DNA of 38,691 bases from Halanaerobium sp051746665 (GTDB taxonomy: Bacteria > Bacillota > Halanaerobiia > Halanaerobiales > Halanaerobiaceae). The notes beneath the pieces are model-generated. The model made no database searches, was not told where the DNA came from, and saw only the letters and a program-made list of their open reading frames with translations. Location of the stretch: contig JBNJFG010000017.1 of the NCBI GenBank assembly GCA_051746665.1, forward strand, positions 1-38,691, given 5' to 3'. Positions 16,231 to 24,112 of the stretch are shown here, in pieces (positions within the stretch are counted from its first letter, which is position 1; every line of letters begins with the position of its first letter). The translations under genes and the position numbers were made by a program.

Positions 16231-18681
16231 TTGTCTGCTAGTGCCGAAATGTTATTAGAAGTTGGAAATACAATAAAAAAAGAGATTGAAGCTGCTTCTG
16301 GTAATGAAATATTTATTAGAGCTCAATTAAACAATAAGCATATAATTGAAGAAATTGAAGTTTTGGCTAGGGGCAACAGTAATTCTGCACCTGCTGTAAT
16401 TAATAATATTATGGCTGGAGAAATGATAATTCACAATCATCCATCAGGTGATCTAACACCATCTGCTGCAGATATCAGGCTGGCTGCAAAAATGGCAGCA
16501 AGAGAAGTTGGATTTGCTATTATTAATAATCAGGCTGATAAAATTTATGTAGTAGTAGAAGCAGGCACCAAAAAAGAAAAGCAAAAATTAGATAAAGAAG
16601 AAATTTTAAGTTATTTTAAAAAAGAGGGGAAACTGGCGCAAGCACTTGAGCGTTTTTCTGAAAGAGAAGAGCAGCTTGTTACGGCTGAAAAAATTATTGA
16701 TTCTTTTAATAAGCATCAATTTGATTTTATTGAGGCTGGAACAGGAACAGGTAAATCCTTTGCCTATTTAATACCGGCTCTTTTTTATAATAATTTAAAT
16801 CAGGCAAGAATAGTTATTTCAACAAATACAATTAATTTACAGGAACAGCTGATTAATAAAGATCTTGTTACTTTGCAGAGAACTTTAGATTTTGATTTTA
16901 ATGCTGTTTTAGTTAAAGGCAGAAATAATTATCTCTGTCTGCGTAAATTTAAAAACTTTAAGAAAAATTTTGATAATAATGAGTTAGAAGTAGATGAAGT
17001 TCTTTTTAATGAATTAAATGAGTGGAAAAAACAGACTGAAAGTGGAGAAAAATCAGAAATAAACTTTCAGCTAAAAAAATCAATTTGGAATCAAATTGCA
17101 GCAGAAAGTGATCTCTGCTTAAAAACATCCTGTCCTTTTTATTCAAATTGTCATTTTATGCAGGCCCGAAAAGCAATATATAAAGCTGATATTTTAATAG
17201 TTAACCATCATCTTTTATTATCTGATGCTAGAGTTAAAGATGATACAGGTTCTGTAGATCGAGGTATTTTACCTAATTTTAATCATTTAGTTATAGATGA
17301 GGCCCATAACATTGGTGAGATTGCAACTGACCACCTTGGCCACCCTTTATATCAGCCGCTGCTTGATAATTGGCTGAAGCGTCTGAGTGGTGATAAAAAC
17401 TCTCTTTTATCGGAAATTAGAGAGGATATAGCTTTTACTGTTGATAGTGATCAAAAGCGGCTGAGAGACTTGCTTGATCAACGATTAATTCCTACAACCC
17501 AAAAAATAAGGGATTTAATTCCACAGTATTTTAATGAATTAAAAGATTTAATTGCAGATTATGAAGATAAAAAAATAACAGTTGATAAAAATCTGCAGTC
17601 ATCTCCAAAATGGCAGGAATTTTATAAGACTGCTCAGGATCTAGCTGCTTATTTAAAAAATGCTTTTTCCTACTTACAGATTATATATGAAAACTTATAT
17701 CTCGGTTTAGAAGCTGAAACAGATGAAAATGAAATGAAAATTAAATCGAGTATCAACCGCTGTCATGATCTTATAAAACGAATAGAGTTTAATTTAGAGG
17801 CAGCAGATGATGATTATGTTTTCTGGCTGGAATCAAGCTATTATCGAGGTACTGAACAGATTGTCCAGAAATCTGCACCAATTGATGCAGGTAAATTTTT
17901 ACCTGATATGCTCTGGTCAAAATTAACAAATATAATTTTCACCTCTGCTACCATAACTGCGGCTAATTCTTTTGATTATTTTTATAGAGAAACAGGGATC
18001 AAAAAAGCAGAAGAATTAAAAGTAGAATCACCCTTTGATTATTCAAAACAGGCTGAATTATTAATTCCACTTAATTTTCCTGATCCAGGTAGTAATAAAT
18101 TTTTAAAAGAACTGGTTGTTAATCTTAAAAAGATAATTTCTAAAAGCAGAGGCTCAACTATGGTTTTATTTACTTCTTACAGAATGTTGAGTTATTGTTT
18201 CAATAATTTAAAAGATGAGCTGGAAGAACAGGGAATTAGAATTTTATCGCAGTCTAAGTTGTCTCGTAATTATATTATGCAGGAGTTTAGAGCAGAATAT
18301 AATACAGTCATCTTTGGAACCTCAAGCTTCTGGGAAGGCGTAGATTTACCTGGGGATATTTTAAAGTACTTAATTATGGTTAAACTTCCTTTTCCAGTAC
18401 CCGGAGAGCCGTTATATCAGGCAAAAGAAGATTTATTAAAGGAAAAAGGATTAAATCCGTTTTACAATCTTGCTTTACCTCAGGCAGTTATTAAATTTAG
18501 ACAGGGTTTTGGTCGATTAATTCGTTCCAAAAAAGATAAAGGGTTAATTATTTTATTTGATAGAAGAGTAAAGAGCAGATCATATGGAAAGAAATTTTTA
18601 GATTCTTTACCAGCAGGATGTCCTGTTTCAGAAATTAATTGTAACGAGCTGCTTGAAAAAATAAACAATAATGGAGCTTAA
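16231..18681 (+). CDS. DinG-family helicase with an N-terminal JAB (RadC-like) metalloprotease-fold domain
   Basis: The 816-residue protein has two parts. Residues about 25-115 look like a RadC-type JAB/MPN domain, with the JAMM zinc motif HNHPSGDLTPSAAD at 68-81 (H68, H70, D81) and a candidate upstream Glu near 40-42. The rest is an XPD/DinG superfamily 2 helicase: Walker A EAGTGTGKS (168-176), four cysteines C236, C296, C301 and C307 placed as an iron-sulfur cluster, DEAH at 356-359, a SATITAANSF motif, and a C-terminal QGFGRLIR motif VI. Bacillus DinG carries a DEDDh exonuclease at this end instead; here it is replaced by JAB. The TTG at 16231 follows GGGAGG. The link with nfo suggests DNA repair; the JAB substrate is unknown. 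Confidence 0.9.
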   Translation: MSASAEMLLEVGNTIKKEIEAASGNEIFIRAQLNNKHIIEEIEVLARGNSNSAPAVINNIMAGEMIIHNHPSGDLTPSAADIRLAAKMAAREVGFAIINNQADKIYVVVEAGTKKEKQKLDKEEILSYFKKEGKLAQALERFSEREEQLVTAEKIIDSFNKHQFDFIEAGTGTGKSFAYLIPALFYNNLNQARIVISTNTINLQEQLINKDLVTLQRTLDFDFNAVLVKGRNNYLCLRKFKNFKKNFDNNELEVDEVLFNELNEWKKQTESGEKSEINFQLKKSIWNQIAAESDLCLKTSCPFYSNCHFMQARKAIYKADILIVNHHLLLSDARVKDDTGSVDRGILPNFNHLVIDEAHNIGEIATDHLGHPLYQPLLDNWLKRLSGDKNSLLSEIREDIAFTVDSDQKRLRDLLDQRLIPTTQKIRDLIPQYFNELKDLIADYEDKKITVDKNLQSSPKWQEFYKTAQDLAAYLKNAFSYLQIIYENLYLGLEAETDENEMKIKSSINRCHDLIKRIEFNLEAADDDYVFWLESSYYRGTEQIVQKSAPIDAGKFLPDMLWSKLTNIIFTSATITAANSFDYFYRETGIKKAEELKVESPFDYSKQAELLIPLNFPDPGSNKFLKELVVNLKKIISKSRGSTMVLFTSYRMLSYCFNNLKDELEEQGIRILSQSKLSRNYIMQEFRAEYNTVIFGTSSFWEGVDLPGDILKYLIMVKLPFPVPGEPLYQAKEDLLKEKGLNPFYNLALPQAVIKFRQGFGRLIRSKKDKGLIILFDRRVKSRSYGKKFLDSLPAGCPVSEINCNELLEKINNNGA

Positions 18682-18683
18682 AT

Positions 18684-19613
18684 ATGAAAAATAAAAATTT
18701 ACTTATTCAGATCTTTTTTATAATTGTAATAATTAGCTTTTTTTCCACAGCTGCTTATGCTGCGCCCAGTTTGAGCTTGATTTATGTAATTCAACAGGGA
18801 GATACTCTATCAGAAATAGCAGGAGAATATAATGTGGATTTAAATCAATTAAAAGCAGAAAATAATATATCAAATGAAGCAAATATTAAAATGGGTGATG
18901 AGTTAGTAATTCCACAGGATAATAAAAAAAGTAATATAAATACTAAAAATAAAGAAATTTTTAGAGACTATAGACCTCAAAAATCTAAAATTTCTTTTGC
19001 TATTAACACTCATTATGCTGCCAGAATTAATCCAGGCCAGCAGGCACCTGATATCGATAAAATACCAAAAGATAAAATCATTAATTATTATGTAGGCCCA
19101 GGAGACACACTTTATGATCTTGCGCGCGATTTTAGCACCACAATTGGTACTATTTTGGCTTTAAATAATAAAGAAAATAGTTTTTTGCGCAGTGGGGAAA
19201 AAATCCGCTTACCTGTTCATAATTTAACCTCACATCAGCTTTTAAATAAAAGAGTAAGTAAACAGGAACTTAATCTTTTAGCAAGAGCTATTCATGGAGA
19301 AGCGCGAGGAGAACCATATTTAGGACAGGTAGCTGTAGCTGCAGTTATTATCAATAGAGTTTTAAGCAGGCAGTTTCCTAATACATTTGCTCAGGTTATT
19401 TATCAGGGAGGACAGTTCTCAGCTGTTAGTGATGGGCAGATCAACCTAACTCCAAATCAGACTTCTTATAGAGCGGCAAGAGACGCTCTAAGAGGAAGTG
19501 ATCCAACTAATGGAGCTCTCTATTTTTATAATCCTAAAACAGCAACTAGAGTCAGCTTTTTTAGGGGTCGAAGAGTTATTACTAAAATAGGAGATCACCT
19601 CTTTATAGAATAA
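18684..19613 (+). CDS. Exported LysM-LysM-SleB/CwlJ-type cell-wall hydrolase
   Basis: The 309 residues start with a signal peptide (hydrophobic segment about 6-25, cleavage probably after AYA at 24-26). Two LysM peptidoglycan-binding repeats follow, at about 33-77 (VIQQGDTLSEIA) and about 135-178 (YVGPGDTLYDLA). A Hydrolase_2 domain runs from about 195 to the end, with ARAIHGEARGEPYLGQVAVA and likely catalytic E206. SleB/CwlJ enzymes open the spore cortex, but the same domain occurs in vegetative wall hydrolases. No other sporulation gene is in the window, so a sporulation role is not shown. It starts 2 bp after the JAB-DinG gene and ends at a terminator. Confidence 0.88.
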   Translation: MKNKNLLIQIFFIIVIISFFSTAAYAAPSLSLIYVIQQGDTLSEIAGEYNVDLNQLKAENNISNEANIKMGDELVIPQDNKKSNINTKNKEIFRDYRPQKSKISFAINTHYAARINPGQQAPDIDKIPKDKIINYYVGPGDTLYDLARDFSTTIGTILALNNKENSFLRSGEKIRLPVHNLTSHQLLNKRVSKQELNLLARAIHGEARGEPYLGQVAVAAVIINRVLSRQFPNTFAQVIYQGGQFSAVSDGQINLTPNQTSYRAARDALRGSDPTNGALYFYNPKTATRVSFFRGRRVITKIGDHLFIE

Positions 19614-19650
19614 AGGTGTATTTTTTGAATTATAGAACAGATAAAACTTT

Positions 19651-19685
19651 CCAGCTTTTTAAAACAAAGCTGGCTTATTTTTTTT
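19651..19685 (+). terminator. Rho-independent terminator after the wall-hydrolase gene
   Basis: CCAGCTTT (19651-19658) pairs with AAAGCTGG (19666-19673) around a 7-base loop and is followed by CTTATTTTTTTT. It closes the nfo/DinG/LysM-SleB group and separates it from dut. Confidence 0.85.
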
Positions 19686-19745
19686 AATATAACTATCAAA
19701 TTAATTCTTTGATTGACTAACAATCTAAAATAAAGGATGATGATA

Positions 19746-20186
19746 ATGGAAATTAAGGTAGAAAGATTAAATAAAGAAGTAGAATTACCTCAATATCAAC
19801 ACTACGGAGAAGATGCAGGACTTGATCTTCATGCAGCAGAAGAATTGACAATTAAAAGCGGAGAATATAAACTAATAAAAACAGGTTTAAAAATCGCTGT
19901 CCCTCAAGGTTATGCAGCTTTTGTTTATCCCCGCAGTGGTTTAGCTTTGAAAAAAGGGGTAACTGTTTTAAATGCAGATGGAGTTATAGATTCAGGTTAT
20001 AGAGGTGAGATTGGTGTTATTTTAATTAACCATGGTCAAAAAGATTTTGAAATAAACTTTAATGACCGTATTGCCCAGTTAATAATACAAAAAGTAAATA
20101 TAATTGAATGGAATGAAGTAGAAAATTTAAGTGAAAGTCAGCGTGGAGACGGCGGCTTTGGCCATACTGGTGTTAAAAAGAATTAA
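19746..20186 (+). CDS. dut: dUTP pyrophosphatase (trimeric dUTPase)
   Basis: Hydrolyses dUTP to dUMP and pyrophosphate, keeping uracil out of DNA. The protein has 146 residues, with the five trimeric-dUTPase motifs: DAGLDL (23-28), PRSG (62-65), GVIDSGYRGE (79-88), RIAQLI (108-113) and the glycine-rich RGDGGFGHTG (133-142). Of the in-frame ATGs at 19737, 19740 and 19746, the last best fits the AAAGGATG ribosome-binding site. It heads a group with thrB, hom-like and lysC and lies 15 bp before thrB. I found no convincing promoter in the 60 bp before it. Confidence 0.95.
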   Translation: MEIKVERLNKEVELPQYQHYGEDAGLDLHAAEELTIKSGEYKLIKTGLKIAVPQGYAAFVYPRSGLALKKGVTVLNADGVIDSGYRGEIGVILINHGQKDFEINFNDRIAQLIIQKVNIIEWNEVENLSESQRGDGGFGHTGVKKN

Positions 20187-20201
20187 GAAAGGAAAATTAC
20201 T

Positions 20202-21131
20202 ATGACAGAAATTAAAGTACCTGCAACATCTGCAAATCTTGGTCCTGGTTATGATACCTTAGGCCTTGCTTTGACTTTATTTAATAATTTCAAAATCAAA
20301 AAAAGAGATGATCAGCAGCTTAAGATAAAAGTTATTGATAAAAATAATGATAAAGAAATAAAGATTGCTGACTCAGACAATTTAATTGCTCAGGCTTACA
20401 AACAATATTTTAATTTTTTAGAAGCAGAAATAATTGGAGCAGAGATAATAGAAGAAATGAATACCCCTTTAGCTAGAGGTCTCGGCAGTAGTGCTTCCGC
20501 AATAATCGGTGGCCTGGCAGCAGCTGCAGTAATATCTGGCAAATTAATATCAGAAAATGATTTTATACAGCTTGCAGTTGAACTGGAAACACATCCTGAT
20601 AATGTTGTACCAGCTCTTGTTGGAGGTTTAACAATAAATTTTAATTGCAATAACAACTATGATTATTATAAAATAGACGTAGATCAAAATATTAGTTGTA
20701 TTTTATTAGTACCTGATTATGAGTTAAAGACTGAAAAATTACGCCAGGTTTTACCTAAAGAAATAAATTATAATCAAGCTATTTCAAATTTAAGTAGAAT
20801 CAGTCTTTTAACTGCAGCTTTTATAAATAAAGATTATAAATTATTAAAAACTGCAATGGATGATCAGCTGCATCAGCCTTATCGGAAAAAATTAATTAAA
20901 GGATTTGATAAAATCATAAATACAGCTTATAATAATGGTGCTGCAGGTGCAGCTTTAAGTGGAGCTGGTCCAACAATCTTAGCCCTTACAGTTGAAAATG
21001 AGAATTTGATTGCTAAAAAAATGCAGGGAATTTATAACTCACTTGCAATAGATTCTGATTTTTATATAGTTAAAGCCAGCAACAGCAGTTTATATCAGAG
21101 CCTAAAAGAGGAGATATTTAAAGATGTATAA
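20202..21131 (+). CDS. thrB: Homoserine kinase
   Basis: GHMP-family kinase that phosphorylates L-homoserine with ATP on the way to threonine. The 309 residues begin VPATSANLGPGYDTLGLAL and carry the ATP-binding motif PLARGLGSSASA and the C-terminal GAAGAALSGAGPTIL, all classic for ThrB. The last 8 bp overlap the next gene. Threonine synthase (thrC) is not seen in the window. Confidence 0.95.
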   Translation: MTEIKVPATSANLGPGYDTLGLALTLFNNFKIKKRDDQQLKIKVIDKNNDKEIKIADSDNLIAQAYKQYFNFLEAEIIGAEIIEEMNTPLARGLGSSASAIIGGLAAAAVISGKLISENDFIQLAVELETHPDNVVPALVGGLTINFNCNNNYDYYKIDVDQNISCILLVPDYELKTEKLRQVLPKEINYNQAISNLSRISLLTAAFINKDYKLLKTAMDDQLHQPYRKKLIKGFDKIINTAYNNGAAGAALSGAGPTILALTVENENLIAKKMQGIYNSLAIDSDFYIVKASNSSLYQSLKEEIFKDV

Positions 21132-22410
21132 AGCAGCTTTAATTGCTAATCAAGAATCTTATGATTCATTTATGAGATTTTTTGAAGAAAATAAAAATAA
21201 AATAGAAAAATTAGCATCAAAAAAAATAGAAATAGATTACATATTAAATACTTCTTCAGCAGCAGATATTAATTTTGATCAGAAAATATTTTCTGGCTCT
21301 AAATCTATCAAAGCAGCAGCCAGTTTTGATGAGATACTTCTTAATTCTAAAGTAGATATTATTATTGAATTAAATCCAACTGAAGAATCTAAAGATTATA
21401 TAATTAAGAGTTTAAAAAATGATAAAAATATAATAACTATCAACAAAAAAGTTATTGCTGAAAATTTTAAGGAAATTAAAAGTTTAGAAAAAAAATATCA
21501 GGGCAGAGTCTATTTTTCTGCAGCTTTTTCCCCACTACCTTTAAAAACACTAATTGATAATTTTTATGGTCTGGATGAAATTGAAGCTGTTGATGCTATT
21601 TTAAATGCGACCACCAATTATATTTTAACTGAGATGGAAAAAAACACAATTTCGATGAAGGAGACAATTGAGCAGGCTAAAGAAGCTAGTTATACTGAAG
21701 AAAATCCTGATTTAGATTTAACCGGTTTAGATAGTTTGTATAAGATTGTTTTATTATCAAATTTATTTTATAATATTGTTGTAGATCCAGATATAGTTAA
21801 AGTTAAGGGGATTAAAGGGATTACAAGTTATGATTTAATTTATGCAGAAGAACTGGGTTATAAGATAAAACTGATAAGCTCAGTTAAAAAAGAAAAAAAC
21901 AAATTGTATATAGGTGTTAGACCAAATTTAATCAAGAAAAATAGTTATTTAGCCTCAGTTAATGAAAACAGTACTGCTGTTGAATTTATATCTAATTATA
22001 ATTCAAAAATAACTTTGAAAGCAGAAAATACTGATTCAGCACTATTTAATCTGATGAGTATAGATTTGATTAATGCAGTTAAGCATAATAATAACAATAA
22101 AATGAAGCTTGAGTTAGAAAAAAAACCAGAAAATGTTTTTGATTTATATCATAATCGAAAGAGATCATTTTATATCAGACTGCAGCTGGAAAAAGATGAA
22201 GAAATTATAGAAAATATAAAAAATATATTTTCAGAAAAAAATCTAGCAGATTTAATTTTGCATGATAATTTAACTGAAACACCACTGCTGCCAGTAATAA
22301 TAATGACTAAGAAAATTAAGGAAAAAGATCTAGAAATAATACTGCGAGAAGTCGAGAAGCTTAAAGGAGTATTAACTGTTAATAATATTATACCAGTTAA
22401 AGCAGAATAA
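21124..22410 (+). CDS. hom: Divergent homoserine dehydrogenase with C-terminal ACT domain
   Basis: By family, reduces aspartate semialdehyde to homoserine with NAD(P)H. The 428-residue protein has a recognisable catalytic core: INKKVIAE (N107, K108; the family ANK motif), NATTNYILTEM at 161-171 and EENPDLDLTGLDSLYK at 192-207 with D198, D203 and K207. An ACT domain spans about 345-428. However, the N-terminus (AALIANQESYDSF) lacks the usual GxGxxG nucleotide-binding loop, and the family GGGIPI stretch reads SPLPLKT. It may still work with an altered cofactor site or may have lost activity. The position between thrB and lysC supports the identity. ATG 21124 overlaps thrB by 8 bp. Confidence 0.8.
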   Translation: MYKAALIANQESYDSFMRFFEENKNKIEKLASKKIEIDYILNTSSAADINFDQKIFSGSKSIKAAASFDEILLNSKVDIIIELNPTEESKDYIIKSLKNDKNIITINKKVIAENFKEIKSLEKKYQGRVYFSAAFSPLPLKTLIDNFYGLDEIEAVDAILNATTNYILTEMEKNTISMKETIEQAKEASYTEENPDLDLTGLDSLYKIVLLSNLFYNIVVDPDIVKVKGIKGITSYDLIYAEELGYKIKLISSVKKEKNKLYIGVRPNLIKKNSYLASVNENSTAVEFISNYNSKITLKAENTDSALFNLMSIDLINAVKHNNNNKMKLELEKKPENVFDLYHNRKRSFYIRLQLEKDEEIIENIKNIFSEKNLADLILHDNLTETPLLPVIIMTKKIKEKDLEIILREVEKLKGVLTVNNIIPVKAE

Positions 22411-22440
22411 TAATTTTATAACAATAGGAAGGTGAAACAG

Positions 22441-23664
22441 TTGTCATTAATTGTACAAAAGTATGGAGGAAGTTCAGTAGCCGATGCAGATTTGATTAAA
22501 AATGTTGCCCAGCGAGTAATAGAGGGATATGAGGAAGGCCATCAAATGATTGTTGTTGTTTCAGCAATGGGAGATACAACAGATCATTTAATTGAATTAA
22601 TGGGTGATATAACTGATGAGCCAGATCCAAGAGAAGTAGATATGCTTTTAACTACAGGTGAGCAGGTTTCAATTGCACTTTTAACTATGGCAATTCATTC
22701 TTTAGGTTATCCGGCAATATCTTTAACCGGCAGCCAGATGAAAATAAAAACTAATGAAAAGCATAATCAGGCAATGATTACTGATATTGACACAACCCGC
22801 TTAAAAAAAGAGTTGGCTGAAAATAAAATTGTTATAGTTGCTGGTTTTCAGGGGGTTAATGAAAACCAGGATTTTACAACATTAGGTAGAGGTGGTTCTG
22901 ATACAACAACTGTAGCAGTAGCAGCGGCTATCAATGCAGATCGCTGTGAAATTTATTCAGATGTAGATGGAGTTTATACAGCCGATCCAAGAATAGTAAA
23001 AAATGCAAGCAAGTTAGATGATATTTCATATCAAGAAATGCTGGAATTGGCTAATTTAGGTGCTAATGTCTTACATCCAAGAGCAGTAGAACTGGCAAAT
23101 AACTACAATCTCAAGTTATACATAGCATCAAGTTTTAATAAGATTAGAGGGACAATTGTTAGAGGGGATGAAAAAATGGAAGGTAAAAAAAATGTAATAG
23201 GAGCAGCGAGTGATTTAGGAGAAATTAAAATTACAGTAGAAAAAGTACCTGATGAGCCTGGTATAGCTGGTAAAATGTTTAGATCTCTGGCTGATTTTGG
23301 AGTAAATGTTGATATGATTATTCAGAACTTACAGCGGGATGAACTCAATGATATCACATTTACAATTAATCAAGAACAGGAAAAACTGGCGGTAAAGGTA
23401 TTGGAAAAAATTAAAGGTGAATTAAAATTTAACAACTATAGTATTGATCGAGATGTTGCTAAAATTTCTATAGTGGGAGCGGGAATGCAGTCTACACCTG
23501 GGATTGCAGCTAGAATGTTTACATCCTTAGGTGAAAATAGTATTAACATTGGTATGATTACGACCTCTGAAATTAAAATTTCTTGTCTAATTAAAAAAGA
23601 GGATGCAAATAAAGCACTTAATGTTTTACATCAGGAATTTAAATTAGATGAGATTAATGATTAA
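22441..23664 (+). CDS. lysC: Aspartate kinase
   Basis: First enzyme of the aspartate pathway; makes aspartyl-4-phosphate from aspartate and ATP for lysine, threonine and methionine. The 407-residue monofunctional enzyme starts with KYGGSSVAD (residues 7-15), has LTTGEQVS, GRGGSDTTTVAVAAA and YSDVDGVYTADPR, and ends with tandem ACT domains (about 260-407) that normally bind the feedback inhibitor. AGGAAGG at 22427-22433 fits TTG 22441; a GTG at 22432 is in frame but lies within that site. No lysine riboswitch fits in the 30 bp before it. It is the last gene of the dut-thrB-hom-lysC group. Confidence 0.96.
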   Translation: MSLIVQKYGGSSVADADLIKNVAQRVIEGYEEGHQMIVVVSAMGDTTDHLIELMGDITDEPDPREVDMLLTTGEQVSIALLTMAIHSLGYPAISLTGSQMKIKTNEKHNQAMITDIDTTRLKKELAENKIVIVAGFQGVNENQDFTTLGRGGSDTTTVAVAAAINADRCEIYSDVDGVYTADPRIVKNASKLDDISYQEMLELANLGANVLHPRAVELANNYNLKLYIASSFNKIRGTIVRGDEKMEGKKNVIGAASDLGEIKITVEKVPDEPGIAGKMFRSLADFGVNVDMIIQNLQRDELNDITFTINQEQEKLAVKVLEKIKGELKFNNYSIDRDVAKISIVGAGMQSTPGIAARMFTSLGENSINIGMITTSEIKISCLIKKEDANKALNVLHQEFKLDEIND

Positions 23665-23667
23665 ATA

Positions 23668-23696
23668 TTGCAAAATCTTTATTTTTAGCATATAAT
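23668..23696 (+). promoter_or_regulatory. Strong promoter for the desulforedoxin gene
   Basis: TTGCAA (23668-23673) and a perfect TATAAT (23691-23696) are 17 bases apart, directly after the lysC stop. The start point would be near 23703. A short CAGTT/AACTG inverted repeat lies in the 60-nt leader. Confidence 0.8.
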
Positions 23697-23765
23697 TAAT
23701 TTAGATAAATTTAGCAGTTAACCCAACTGTTTATAATTAAAATCATAACATGAGGAGGCTAAAAC

Positions 23766-23888
23766 ATGAATGTAAAGAAAAAAGGAGAAGTATATCGCTG
23801 TGATATTTGCGGTAATGTTGTCGAGGTAAAAGAAGCTGGCGGTGGAGAACTCATTTGCTGTGGGGAACCAATGAAGCTAGAAGAATAA
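23766..23888 (+). CDS. Desulforedoxin-like 40-residue rubredoxin-fold iron protein
   Basis: A very small gene, easily missed. The 40-residue product has the desulforedoxin pattern: C12 and C15 in YRCDICGN and adjacent C31/C32 in ICCGEPM, which should hold one Fe(SCys)4 centre. This is the size of free-standing desulforedoxin and matches the N-terminal domain of desulfoferrodoxin (superoxide reductase); no superoxide reductase domain follows. ATG 23766 follows GAGGAGG. It stands alone between a strong promoter and a strong terminator, so high, separate expression is likely. A role in electron transfer or oxidative-stress defence is inferred from the family. Confidence 0.9.
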   Translation: MNVKKKGEVYRCDICGNVVEVKEAGGGELICCGEPMKLEE

Positions 23889-23907
23889 CTCATAAAAATT
23901 TATTAGG

Positions 23908-23933
23908 GCCCGGGGTTTAATCTCCGGGCTTTT
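23908..23933 (+). terminator. Terminator after the desulforedoxin gene
   Basis: GCCCGGGG (23908-23915) pairs with CTCCGGGC (23922-23929) over 8 bp, one of them G-U, with a 6-base loop and a TTTT run. It is among the most GC-rich sequences in this AT-rich window. Confidence 0.85.
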
Positions 23934-23985
23934 AAATGCTTAAAGCAGAAAAATTAAATGGTTTTTATGTATTTCTTAAAGGATT

Positions 23986-24014
23986 TTGCTTCGTTTGCGA
24001 GAAGTTAATATAAT
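23986..24014 (+). promoter_or_regulatory. Promoter for asnS
   Basis: TTGCTT (23986-23991) and TATAAT (24009-24014) are 17 bases apart. The leader to asnS would be about 90 nt and is almost pure A/T. No T-box core sequence is seen, although T-boxes are common before aminoacyl-tRNA synthetase genes in Bacillota. Confidence 0.65.
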
Positions 24015-24112
24015 AGAATTTATTATAAGGAAAATTATTATAATCTATTATTAATTTCTTTATTTTTGTTAAAAATTAAATGAATTGTATATTCAGGGAG
24101 GAAATTTATAAG

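Noticed and set aside
19711..19725. GATTG-ACTAA-CAATC inverted repeat before dut
   Set aside because: Five base pairs in A/T-rich DNA can arise by chance and no promoter was found to anchor it as an operator.
22411..22440. Lysine riboswitch before lysC
   Set aside because: Only about 30 bp separate lysC from the gene before it, far too little.
23934..24112. T-box riboswitch before asnS
   Set aside because: No T-box core (AGGGTGGNACCGCG-like) or specifier stem is seen; the only hairpin belongs to the desulforedoxin terminator.
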